NCBI RefSeq assembly: GCF_000721175.1
Contig: NZ_JOEZ01000002.1
Location: 124,001-188,000 of the forward strand
DNA: 64,000 nt
Direction: 5' to 3'
Source: Streptomyces anulatus
GTDB taxonomy: Bacteria > Actinomycetota > Actinomycetes > Streptomycetales > Streptomycetaceae
Part shown: piece after piece, positions 33,700 through 41,028 of the stretch
Layout: every line of letters begins with the position of its first letter
Position numbering within the stretch: position 1 is the stretch's first letter
Translations under genes and position numbers: made by a program
The notes under the pieces: model-generated
Databases searched by the model: none
Seen by the model: the letters and a program-made list of their open reading frames with translations, nothing else
What the model was told of the DNA's origin: nothing

Positions 33700-36501
33700 T
33701 CAGGGCGTGTCGCCGTGGTGGGCGTGGACGATGTAGCGGTGCGGGTCGGCGCGGAAGGTCGCGGCGCACTGGGCGGAGCAGAAGTAGTACGTCACGTCGT
33801 GCACCGTCTCGCTGTCGGCGGCGGCTTCCGGGCTGATGGGCATCCTGCATACCGGGTCGGTGACGGTGGCGGCCGCCTCGTGGTGCTGGTGGTGGTTGTG
33901 GCGCCGGATGCTCATGTCGTCCTCCGGTGTCGTGACGGAGTGTGCGGTCGTGGCGGGTTCGGGTTGCGGTTGCTGCTCGGCCGGGACCTCCACCCGCGGC
34001 TCGACCGCGGCCGGGGCGGCGGCGGGCAGCGGGGCGGGGTGGTGGCGGCGCAGCCGGTTGGCGTTGGTGACCACCGACAGCGAGGACAGGGCCATGGCGG
34101 CGGCGGCCAGGATCGGGCTGAGCCGGATGCCCAGCCACGGGTAGAGGACACCGGCCGCGATCGGGATGCCGGTGGCGTTGTAGGCGAGGGCGAAGAACAG
34201 GTTCTGCCGGATGTTGCGCATGGTCGCGCGCGACAGCCGGATCGCGGTGACGACCCCGGCCAGGGAGCCGGAGATGAGGGTGATGTCGGAGGCCTCGATG
34301 GCCACGTCGGTGCCGGTGCCGATCGCGAAGCCCACGTCGGCCTGGGCAAGCGCGGGGGCGTCGTTGATGCCGTCGCCGACCATGCCGACCCGGCGGCCCT
34401 CGCCCTGCAGTCGGCGGATCGCGTCGGCCTTGTGCTCCGGCAGCACCTCCGCCAGCGCCCGCTCCACTCCGACCTGCGCGGCGATGGCGGCGGCGGTGCG
34501 CCGGTTGTCGCCGGTGAGCATGACGACGTCCACGCCGAGCCCGCGCAGGGCGGTGATGGCGGCGGCGGAGTCCTCCTTGACGGTGTCCGCGACGCCCAGG
34601 ACCCCGGCAGGAGCACCGTCCACGGCAGCGAGGACAGGTGTCTTGCCCTGGGCGGACAACTCGGTCGCGAGTGGGGTGAGGGCGGCGGTGTCGATCCCTG
34701 CGTCGGACAGCAGGCGGGCGGCGCCGACCAGGACCGCGTGCCCGTCCACGGTGGCTTGCACGCCCTTGCCGGTGACCGAGTCGAAGCCGCCCACCGGGGG
34801 CACCTCAAGGCCCCGCTCCCGGGCGCCGGCGACGAGGGCGGCGGCCAGCGGATGCTCGCTGTCGCGCTCGGCCCCGGCCACCAGGGCCAGCAGCCCCGAC
34901 TCGTCGATCCCGGCCAAGGGCCGTACGTCGGTGAGCACCGGCTTGCCCGCGGTGATGGTGCCGGTCTTGTCCAGGACCACGGTGTCCAGCTTGTGGGCGG
35001 TCTCCAGCGCCTCGGCCGAGCGGATCAGGATGCCCGCCTGGGCTCCCTTGCCGGTGGCGACCATGATGGACATCGGGGTGGCCAGGCCCAGCGCGCACGG
35101 GCAGGCGATGATCAGTACGGCGACCGCCGAGACCAGGGCCAGGGTCAGCGCGGGGGCCGGGCCGACGGTGAACCAGACGGCGAAAGTGACCACCGCGAGC
35201 GCGATGACGGCCGGTACGAAGTACGCCGACGTGGCGTCCGCCAGGCGCTGGATGGGGGCCTTGGAGGCCTGGGCCTGCTGCACCAGCCGGATGATCTGGG
35301 CGAGCACCGTGTCCGCGCCGACCTTGGCCGCCCGCACCCGCAGCGATCCCGTGCCGTTGACGGTGGCGCCGATCACGGTGTCCCCGGTCCGCTTGGTCAC
35401 CGGCATCGGCTCCCCGGTCACCATGGACTCGTCCACCGCGGAGGCTCCGGACAGCACGCTCGCGTCGACCGGGATCTTCTCGCCGGGCCGGATGACCACC
35501 TCGTCACCGACGACGACGTCCTCCACCGGGATCTCACTCTCGGCTCCGCCGCGTATCACCCGGGCCGTGCGGGCCTGCAGGCCCAGCAGGGCGCGGATCG
35601 CCTCGCCGGTGCCGGCCTTGGCCTTCGCCTCCAGCAGCCGGCCGAGCAGGATCAGGGTGAGGATCACCCCGACCGCCTCGAAGTACACCTCGCGTACGTC
35701 CTCGGGCAGCACGCCGGGGGCGAGGGTGACCAGCAGGCTGTAGCCGTAGGCTGCCACCGTGCCCAGCGTGATCAGGGAGTTCATGTCCGCGGCCCGGTGG
35801 GCCAGGGTCAGCCAGCCGGTGCGGTGGATCGGCCAGCCGGTGTAGAACATCACCGGCGTGATCAGCGCCAGCTGCAGCCAGTCGTTGAGCAGGATGCCCG
35901 GCACCCAGTCGGCACCGAAGAGTTCGTGTGCCATCACCGCGAAGAGCACCGGCAGCGTCAGCACCGTGCCGAAGGCCACCCGCCGGGTCAGGTCCGCGAT
36001 CTCCGCGCGCCGCTCTTCGGCCTGCGCCGCCTCCTCCTCGGCCGCGGCCGCCTCACTCGGCCCCGCGGCCGCGGGCGGCCCCTCCCCCGTGGCGGTCGGT
36101 TCCCCGTCCGTTTCCGCGCCGCCTGCTGTCGGCTCGACGACCAGCGTGCCGTGGATCATGTTCATCCCGCACGCGAAGCCGAACGAGCCCGCCTGCCGCG
36201 GCACGAGGCGGACGGTGGTGCGCTCGAAGGCCGGCAGCGCCGCGCTGGTCGCCAGCTCCGGGAAGACCACCCGCGAGGTGCAATCCCCCGACTCCTGACG
36301 GTCGAACGCCAGCTCCAGCGGCACGCCCTGCCGCACCCGGATCACGTCGGGGCTGTAGCCGCCCCGCACCGTCACCTCCACCCGCTGCACCCCGTCCTCG
36401 ACGCGGGCCGTGCGCGCACGGCGCGGGCCGAAGAAGAACCAGCCCAGCGCGCCGATCACCGCGGCGGAGACGGGGACGACGACGAGATCGGCCACATCCA
36501 T
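33700..36501 (-). CDS. Cupredoxin - P1B-type copper ATPase - YHS fusion
   Basis: The 933-residue product joins three modules. Residues 1-25 are a membrane anchor and 38-122 a cupredoxin-like domain of the EfeO type ([15 protein letters not shown], then [17 protein letters not shown] with Cys111 and Met113/Met115 as likely copper ligands). Residues 165-830 are a P1B ATPase with TGEP (362-365), [11 protein letters not shown] (CPC 467-469), DKTGT (Asp511) and [12 protein letters not shown]. After a His/Pro-rich linker comes a C-terminal YHS domain, DPVCRM and YYFCSAQC (Cys885, Cys908, Cys912). It lacks the usual N-terminal HMA CXXC. ATG 36501 follows GAAGGAG. It heads the operon with ftsH, MFS, csoR, methyltransferase and flippase-like genes. 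Confidence 0.93.
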   Translation of the reverse strand: MDVADLVVVPVSAAVIGALGWFFFGPRRARTARVEDGVQRVEVTVRGGYSPDVIRVRQGVPLELAFDRQESGDCTSRVVFPELATSAALPAFERTTVRLVPRQAGSFGFACGMNMIHGTLVVEPTAGGAETDGEPTATGEGPPAAAGPSEAAAAEEEAAQAEERRAEIADLTRRVAFGTVLTLPVLFAVMAHELFGADWVPGILLNDWLQLALITPVMFYTGWPIHRTGWLTLAHRAADMNSLITLGTVAAYGYSLLVTLAPGVLPEDVREVYFEAVGVILTLILLGRLLEAKAKAGTGEAIRALLGLQARTARVIRGGAESEIPVEDVVVGDEVVIRPGEKIPVDASVLSGASAVDESMVTGEPMPVTKRTGDTVIGATVNGTGSLRVRAAKVGADTVLAQIIRLVQQAQASKAPIQRLADATSAYFVPAVIALAVVTFAVWFTVGPAPALTLALVSAVAVLIIACPCALGLATPMSIMVATGKGAQAGILIRSAEALETAHKLDTVVLDKTGTITAGKPVLTDVRPLAGIDESGLLALVAGAERDSEHPLAAALVAGARERGLEVPPVGGFDSVTGKGVQATVDGHAVLVGAARLLSDAGIDTAALTPLATELSAQGKTPVLAAVDGAPAGVLGVADTVKEDSAAAITALRGLGVDVVMLTGDNRRTAAAIAAQVGVERALAEVLPEHKADAIRRLQGEGRRVGMVGDGINDAPALAQADVGFAIGTGTDVAIEASDITLISGSLAGVVTAIRLSRATMRNIRQNLFFALAYNATGIPIAAGVLYPWLGIRLSPILAAAAMALSSLSVVTNANRLRRHHPAPLPAAAPAAVEPRVEVPAEQQPQPEPATTAHSVTTPEDDMSIRRHNHHQHHEAAATVTDPVCRMPISPEAAADSETVHDVTYYFCSAQCAATFRADPHRYIVHAHHGDTP

Positions 36502-36554
36502 GACGGACTCCTTCGGGCCGGGAAGCGGTGTATGTCATCCACCCTCACCCCGGG

Positions 36555-36574
36555 TACCCCCACCATGTAGGGGT
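36555..36574 (-). promoter_or_regulatory. CsoR-like operator in the ATPase promoter
   Basis: TACCCC and GGGGT arms separated by nine bases (36555-36574) lie 54-73 bases upstream of the cupredoxin-ATPase start. This is a looser version of the perfect CsoR palindrome at 14196. The second CsoR, encoded in the operon, is the likely ligand. Confidence 0.5.
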
Positions 36575-36637
36575 CATCCGTCCCGGTGAGTAGGGCCGAG
36601 TGGCCCCGTGCGCCCGCCCACTGCTACGAAGGAGATT

Positions 36638-36654
36638 GGTAGTACCCCGCTACC
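36638..36654 (+). promoter_or_regulatory. GGTAG-N7-CTACC inverted repeat
   Basis: GGTAG-TACCCCG-CTACC is a 5-bp-arm inverted repeat enclosing a TACCCC half-site. It lies about 55 bases upstream of the SHOCT gene and close to the CsoR-like site of the divergent ATPase. It could be a second operator half or a promoter element for the rightward genes. Confidence 0.35.
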
Positions 36655-36709
36655 GCTGCGGGGAGACGGAGTCCTTCCATTCCGCCCTGCATCGAGAGAA
36701 GGGATCACC

Positions 36710-37003
36710 GTGATGTTCTGGTACAACGACCACGACATCAGCGGCTGGGGCTGGTTCGGCATGTCCCTCGGCATGGTTGTCTTCTGGGGCCTGCTCATCA
36801 CCGCCTTCGTGCTGCTCTTCCGCGCCCTGAACCGGCCGCCCGAGCACACCGGCACCTCCACCCCGCCGTCTGCACCGCCGGCATCCGCCACCCCGGAGCA
36901 GCTGCTCGCCGAGCGGTTCGCCCGCGGCGAGATCGACGAGGAGGAGTACCGGCACCGCCTGGAGGTGCTGCGCACCGGCGGGCCCACCCTGACCAAGCAG
37001 TGA
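36710..37003 (+). CDS. Small membrane protein with SHOCT domain
   Basis: The 97-residue product has one membrane helix (MSLGMVVFWGLLITAFVLLF), a Pro/Ser/Thr linker and a C-terminal SHOCT motif (AEQLLAERFARGEIDEEEYRHRLEVLR type). SHOCT tails are short helical oligomerisation modules of unknown purpose. The start is GTG 36710 (or the following ATG at 36713), with GAGAAGGG six bases upstream. It diverges from the cupredoxin ATPase and precedes a small secreted protein, and similar small SHOCT proteins are frequent in actinobacterial copper loci. Confidence 0.8.
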   Translation: MMFWYNDHDISGWGWFGMSLGMVVFWGLLITAFVLLFRALNRPPEHTGTSTPPSAPPASATPEQLLAERFARGEIDEEEYRHRLEVLRTGGPTLTKQ

Positions 37004-37054
37004 CCAGAGCCCGCCGAGGGCGGAACCAGGTCACCTCAAAGGGGAGGAACTGTC

Positions 37055-37270
37055 ATGCGAACGATTACGCGAATCGGCGTCGTCCTCGCGGCTCTGGCCG
37101 CAGTGGCCCTCGCACCGGCGACCGCGAGGGCCGACACTCCCGCGGATCCGGGTTCCGGGTTTGGTCAGCACGTGCGGCAGTGCGCGCAGGCCATGGGATT
37201 CTCCGGAACCCACAACCCCGGCAGGCACCAGGGCCACGCCGGCTGGGACGGCATGCCCTGCGCCGGCTGA
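37055..37270 (+). CDS. Small secreted protein, 71 residues
   Basis: No family was recognised. ATG 37055 has a GGGGAGG ribosome site. A clear signal peptide (MRTITRIG, hydrophobic Val/Leu/Ala core, ATARA cleavage) leaves a mature peptide of about 45 residues with two cysteines, three histidines and three methionines (GQHVRQCAQAMGFSG, NPGRHQGHAGWDGMPCAG). The Cys/His/Met content would suit extracytoplasmic metal binding, and the copper context agrees, but this is inference. A hairpin terminator follows at 37294. Confidence 0.7.
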   Translation: MRTITRIGVVLAALAAVALAPATARADTPADPGSGFGQHVRQCAQAMGFSGTHNPGRHQGHAGWDGMPCAG

Positions 37271-37293
37271 GCAGGAACCTGCGGTACAGGTGT

Positions 37294-37331
37294 GAGGGCG
37301 CCCGGGTCCGCACGGACCCGAGCGGCGCCTC
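37294..37331 (+). terminator. Hairpin after the small secreted gene
   Basis: CGGGTCCG-CA-CGGACCCG forms a perfect 8-bp stem, extended by outer arms GAGGGCGCC and GGCGCCTC. It lies 24 bases after the stop and ends the SHOCT/secreted-peptide unit. Confidence 0.75.
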
Positions 37332-37446
37332 CTCATCGCGGCTCCCTGTACGCCGATCTGCCGCTTTCCGGTGTGCCGCCATGGGATGAGGCGGTTCGGG
37401 GGTCGCCCTGGCAGCACTCTGGGTGTCACAGCGAACGGAGACTGTG

Positions 37447-38043
37447 ATGCACACATCGCTTCATGGGAACACGGCGCAGCCCAGGCGCCTCGACAGCGTT
37501 CCGAGACGCGGCGGCGTCGTGGCCGCAGCGGCGGCCCTGCTGCTCATCGGGCTGCTCTCCGGCTCCGCCCGGGCCGACGAGGAGGAGAGCGACGAGGCGT
37601 CGGTGCTGGCCGAGCAGGCCATCTCGCTGATCGCCAACGACGCCGGCGACGCACGGGTCGCCGAACGCATCGAGGACGCCCTCATGGCCCCGGAGAAGGA
37701 GGGCGTCGACCTGGTTCCGGTCCGTCAGGCCCTCGACGTCGTCGAGCGGCCGGGCCGCACCGAGGCGGCCGACGAGCAGGCCCGCACGCTGCTGCTGGAC
37801 GCCCTCGGCGGCAAGCTGCCCTCGGCCCCGGAGGCAGGGGCGTTCGCCACCGGAACCGAGACCGGCACCAGTGAGATCCTCGGCGAGTTCCGGCCCGCCC
37901 GCGGTGTCTCGGACGACGGTGACGCCGTCCTGCTCGGCCTGGCCGGCGCGGCCGTCGTCGGCGGGCTGTGGCTGTCCCATCGCTGGCGTCCCCCGCACAC
38001 CATCCGACAACTCGAGCACCGCGATGCGGGGGAGGAATCATGA
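37447..38043 (+). CDS. Exported membrane-anchored protein of a cytochrome b operon, unknown function
   Basis: The 198-residue product opens with an export signal or anchor (VVAAAAALLLIGLLSGSARADEE) and ends with a second membrane helix (AVLLGLAGAAVVGGLWLSHRW). In between is an acidic, helical extracytoplasmic domain rich in Ala/Glu/Leu with no cysteines. No family was recognised. ATG 37447 follows CGGAGA. Its stop overlaps the cytochrome b start by four bases, so it is translationally coupled and probably assists that cytochrome. Confidence 0.7.
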   Translation: MHTSLHGNTAQPRRLDSVPRRGGVVAAAAALLLIGLLSGSARADEEESDEASVLAEQAISLIANDAGDARVAERIEDALMAPEKEGVDLVPVRQALDVVERPGRTEAADEQARTLLLDALGGKLPSAPEAGAFATGTETGTSEILGEFRPARGVSDDGDAVLLGLAGAAVVGGLWLSHRWRPPHTIRQLEHRDAGEES

Positions 38044-39140
38044 CCGCCGACCGGCACGCGCCGGGACACGGCGCCGCCGGGGCCACCCCCACTGTGCGTG
38101 GGGCACCTCCCCGGCCCGGCGGATTCCGCCGCGCCGTCGACGCGGTCGACGAACGGATGGGCATCAAGGCGCTGGCATACCCGGTGCCCGAGCACGCCAA
38201 CAACCTCACCTGGAGCCTGGGCGGACTGACCGCGGTCTCGTTCGTGATCCTGCTGGTCACCGGCATCTACATCGCGCAGTTCTACTCACCCATGCCGGAG
38301 AACGCCAACCAGTCCGTCCGCGATCTGGTCACCGACGTCTGGCTGGGCGGCTTCGCTCGCGGCCTGCACTACTGGGCCGCCCAGACGATGTTCGTCCTGG
38401 CGCTGCTGCACCTGCTGCGGGTGTTCTTCCACGCCTCGTTCAAGAAGCCCCGCGAGGGCAACTGGATCCTCGGCGTCGCGATGTTCCTGCTCACCTTCCT
38501 GGCCATCTTCACCGGCACGGTCATCAAGTGGGACCAGGAGGGATACGAGGCGCTCATCCACAACCTGGACGTCGCCGAACTGCTCGGCGGCGCGGGCATC
38601 TGGTTCACCTCCGACCTCACCGACCAGGTGCCGCTGCTGCTGCGCCTCTACACCGCCCACGCGGTGATCATCCCCGGGCTGATCCTGCTGCTCTTCGTCT
38701 GGCACGCGCTGCTGGTCAAGCGCCACAAGATCTCGCCCCACCCGGAGATCCCGGCTCCGGAGAAGGAGACGCCCGAGCCGTTCACCGCCCACCTGAAGCG
38801 GGTCGCAGCCTTCGGCCTGGTGCTGCTCGGCGTGCTCTCCGCGCTGGCCGTCCTCATTCCACCGGTGATCGGGCCGACCCCGGTGGAGGGGATCGAAGTC
38901 ACCCGGCCGCTGTGGATGTTCTGGTGGTTCTTCCCGATGGAGGAGTGGTTCGGGGTCGCCTCGATCGCCTTCGTCATCGCCGGGGTCTTCGGGCTGCTGT
39001 TCCTGGTGCCGTTCCTCGACCGCGGACCGAAGCGCCGGTGGCGGGAGCGGAAGGCGGCCACCGCCACGGCCGTCGTCGTGCTCCTCGCGCTGGCCGCGAT
39101 CACCGTGAACGTGTGGGTCAACAACCCCAGGGGGCACTGA
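38040..39140 (+). CDS. Cytochrome b6-like di-haem membrane protein
   Basis: A 366-residue protein of the cytochrome b/b6 N-terminal family, which moves electrons from quinol across the membrane. The four haem ligands are visible: His110 and His124 (GLHYWAAQ and LLHLLRVFFH, 14 apart) and His207 and His222 (YTAHAVII and FVWHALLVKRH, 15 apart). The 15-residue spacing resembles b6 rather than mitochondrial cytochrome b. A C-terminal part with three more helices (LVLLGVLSALAVLIPPVIG, FWWFFPMEEWFG) resembles subunit IV. No Rieske protein or cytochrome c is encoded beside it, so it is not part of a standard bc complex operon. It overlaps both neighbours. Confidence 0.88.
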   Translation: MTADRHAPGHGAAGATPTVRGAPPRPGGFRRAVDAVDERMGIKALAYPVPEHANNLTWSLGGLTAVSFVILLVTGIYIAQFYSPMPENANQSVRDLVTDVWLGGFARGLHYWAAQTMFVLALLHLLRVFFHASFKKPREGNWILGVAMFLLTFLAIFTGTVIKWDQEGYEALIHNLDVAELLGGAGIWFTSDLTDQVPLLLRLYTAHAVIIPGLILLLFVWHALLVKRHKISPHPEIPAPEKETPEPFTAHLKRVAAFGLVLLGVLSALAVLIPPVIGPTPVEGIEVTRPLWMFWWFFPMEEWFGVASIAFVIAGVFGLLFLVPFLDRGPKRRWRERKAATATAVVVLLALAAITVNVWVNNPRGH

Positions 39141-39523
39141 TGTACGCCGCCGACCCACGGCGCGCCCGGCGCTGGTTCTGGACGTTGCTCGCCATCGCGG
39201 TGCTCGCGATGGGCGCCCTGTATCAGGGCATGCGCGCGGCTCCCGGTCCCGGTCCCGGCACCGGCCTCCTCGTGGCGTTCAGCGCCCTCGTCCTGGTCGC
39301 GTCCAGCGCCCAGGCCGCCCGGATCCTGACCGCACTCAACGGCCCGCCCCGCTTCCCGCGCCGGTGGCGGCCCGGCCGCGGAGGTCCGCTCCCGGGGGCG
39401 AAAGCAGACCTGAGCCAGGGCACACCCCGTTCGTCACCCGCTGCCGGGACGCCGACCGAAACTGCAGATGCCCCGGTCTCGGCACCGACCGCCTGTCGCC
39501 AGATGCGCCGGGGTCGCCGATAG
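39140..39523 (+). CDS. Small two-span membrane protein coupled to the cytochrome b
   Basis: The 127-residue product starts at ATG 39140, sharing one base with the cytochrome stop. It has two membrane helices (FWTLLAIAVLAMGALYQGM and GLLVAFSALVLVASSAQAARIL) and a basic, Pro-rich cytoplasmic tail. No family was recognised. Close coupling suggests it is an accessory subunit of the cytochrome b6-like protein. Confidence 0.65.
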   Translation: MYAADPRRARRWFWTLLAIAVLAMGALYQGMRAAPGPGPGTGLLVAFSALVLVASSAQAARILTALNGPPRFPRRWRPGRGGPLPGAKADLSQGTPRSSPAAGTPTETADAPVSAPTACRQMRRGRR

Positions 39524-39535
39524 GGACCTCCGGCC

Positions 39536-39553
39536 TACTACTAAGGCCCTTAG
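39536..39553 (+). promoter_or_regulatory. CTACTAAGGCCCTTAG operator-like palindrome
   Basis: CTAAGGCCCTTAG (39541-39553) is a CTAA-N5-TTAG inverted repeat, in fact almost fully palindromic, preceded by CTACTAAG like the sites at 4067 and 5744. It lies about 125 bases upstream of the beta-propeller lipoprotein gene and just after the cytochrome operon. Confidence 0.55.
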
Positions 39554-39673
39554 TCCTATATGGAGTGGCCGCCGACAGGGCCAGCGTGGGACCGAGCACG
39601 CCGTGGCAGGTCGAGTCTCTGGCCGCCCACCGGGTGGCCGGGCTTGCTGATGGCGAGATGGGAGAAGGACGAC

Positions 39674-40807
39674 GTGGGTCAGCGGTCATGGAAGGTGAAG
39701 GCTGGAGCAGTCGGTTCAGCGATGTTGCTGGCGACACTCGCCGCATGTTCCTCGCCGGGAAACGAGGATTCCCGCCCCGCCGCCAGGGCGTCGGAATCGG
39801 CCTCCGGCCCGCGGGGCACAGTGTGGGTGGCTGTCGAGGGCGGCAACGCCCTGACGGCCATCGACGCGGCAACGAGCACCGTGGTCACCACCGTGAGCGG
39901 CATCACCGAGCCGCACAACGTGCAGGTGGCCCTCGACGGCAAGCACGTGTACGCGGTCAGCGGTGACACCGACACCGTGGCCGCGCTCGACACGACCACC
40001 TACCGGCTCACGGCGACCGGCCCGACCGGATCCGCTCCGGCCCACGTGATCGTGACGCCGGACGGCGCGAAGAGCTACGTCACCAACTACGGCGACGGCA
40101 CGGTGTCGGTCTACCGGGCAGGCGATCTGAAGCCCACGAAGGTCGTCAGGGTCGGTGGCGGCCCGCACGGCGCACGTCCGGCTCCCGACGGCAGCGCCCT
40201 GGTCGTGGCCAACATGAAGGCCGAAACGGTCGACATCATCGACACCCGGACCGACACCAAGACCGCCACCGTCCCGGTGGGCGGCCCGCCGGTCCAGGTG
40301 GCGATCTCTCCGGACGGCCGGTACGCCTTCGCCACCGTCTCCCAGCCGGCCGGGGTCGTGAAGATCAGCCTGGAGTCGCGCAGGATCGAGGCGCGAACCT
40401 CTGTGTCCGCCGCCCCTGCGCAGGCCTACCTCACGCCCGACGGGCGAACGCTGCTGTCGGCCGACCAGGGCAGCGAGGACCGGCCCGGCAGCTCGGTGTC
40501 CCTCATCGACACCGCGAGCATGACGGTGACCGGCCGCCTGGCCACCGGATCCGGCCCGCACGGCCTGGTCGTCGACCCCACCGGCCGGCGGGCCTGGGCG
40601 ACCAACCTCTACGACGGCACCGTGTCCGTCCTCGACCTGACCGCACGGCGGACCGTCGCCACCGTGAAGGTGGGCGAGGAGCCGAACGGAGTCAGCTTCG
40701 CCACCCGCCCACCGGCCGCGGCCGCCGCCCGAATGAAGGTGGTGCTCCCCTCGGCCTCAGCCCACCCGTCCGGCACCGGCATGCCCGACGACATGCCCGG
40801 CATGTAG
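39674..40807 (+). CDS. YVTN beta-propeller lipoprotein
   Basis: A surface lipoprotein of 377 residues. GTG 39674 has GAGAAGG five bases upstream and opens a signal peptide ending in the lipobox LATLAAC. The mature part is a seven-bladed YVTN-type propeller with repeated blades ([60 protein letters not shown]). It ends with a short Met-rich tail ([11 protein letters not shown]) that could bind copper. YVTN proteins often accompany copper or nitrite reductase systems, although no enzyme domain is present here. Confidence 0.85.
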   Translation: MGQRSWKVKAGAVGSAMLLATLAACSSPGNEDSRPAARASESASGPRGTVWVAVEGGNALTAIDAATSTVVTTVSGITEPHNVQVALDGKHVYAVSGDTDTVAALDTTTYRLTATGPTGSAPAHVIVTPDGAKSYVTNYGDGTVSVYRAGDLKPTKVVRVGGGPHGARPAPDGSALVVANMKAETVDIIDTRTDTKTATVPVGGPPVQVAISPDGRYAFATVSQPAGVVKISLESRRIEARTSVSAAPAQAYLTPDGRTLLSADQGSEDRPGSSVSLIDTASMTVTGRLATGSGPHGLVVDPTGRRAWATNLYDGTVSVLDLTARRTVATVKVGEEPNGVSFATRPPAAAAARMKVVLPSASAHPSGTGMPDDMPGM

Positions 40808-40951
40808 TGACGGACGGACCGCCCTCTTCCGGACCGCCTCGGCCGTCCGGACGCGGCGTACCGCGGTCACACCCGCCGACCGCCCCCGCTTTCGGCGGCC
40901 GCAGTGGTGCGCACCCTGTCGCCGCGTACGCACGGCCACCCTGCACAGGCG

Positions 40952-40973
40952 TACTAAAACCATTATTTTGTAG
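40952..40973 (+). promoter_or_regulatory. AT-rich inverted repeat in the CPD-ATPase promoter
   Basis: TACTAAAACCATTATTTTGTAG is an AT-rich imperfect inverted repeat (CTA-x-AA / TT-x-TAG) in very GC-rich surroundings, 56-77 bases upstream of the ATPase start. It is probably the promoter/operator. Its TACTAAA end resembles the shared CTACTAAG motif. Confidence 0.4.
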
Positions 40974-41028
40974 GCGAGGGCTGCGGTCGATGCTCCACAC
41001 GCACCCGCCATCCGAAGGAGGAGCGTCC

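Noticed and set aside
36560..39523. Long plus-strand open frame continuing through the region opposite the cupredoxin ATPase and beyond
   Set aside because: High-GC shadow frames; the ATPase and cytochrome frames have recognisable domains, while these do not.
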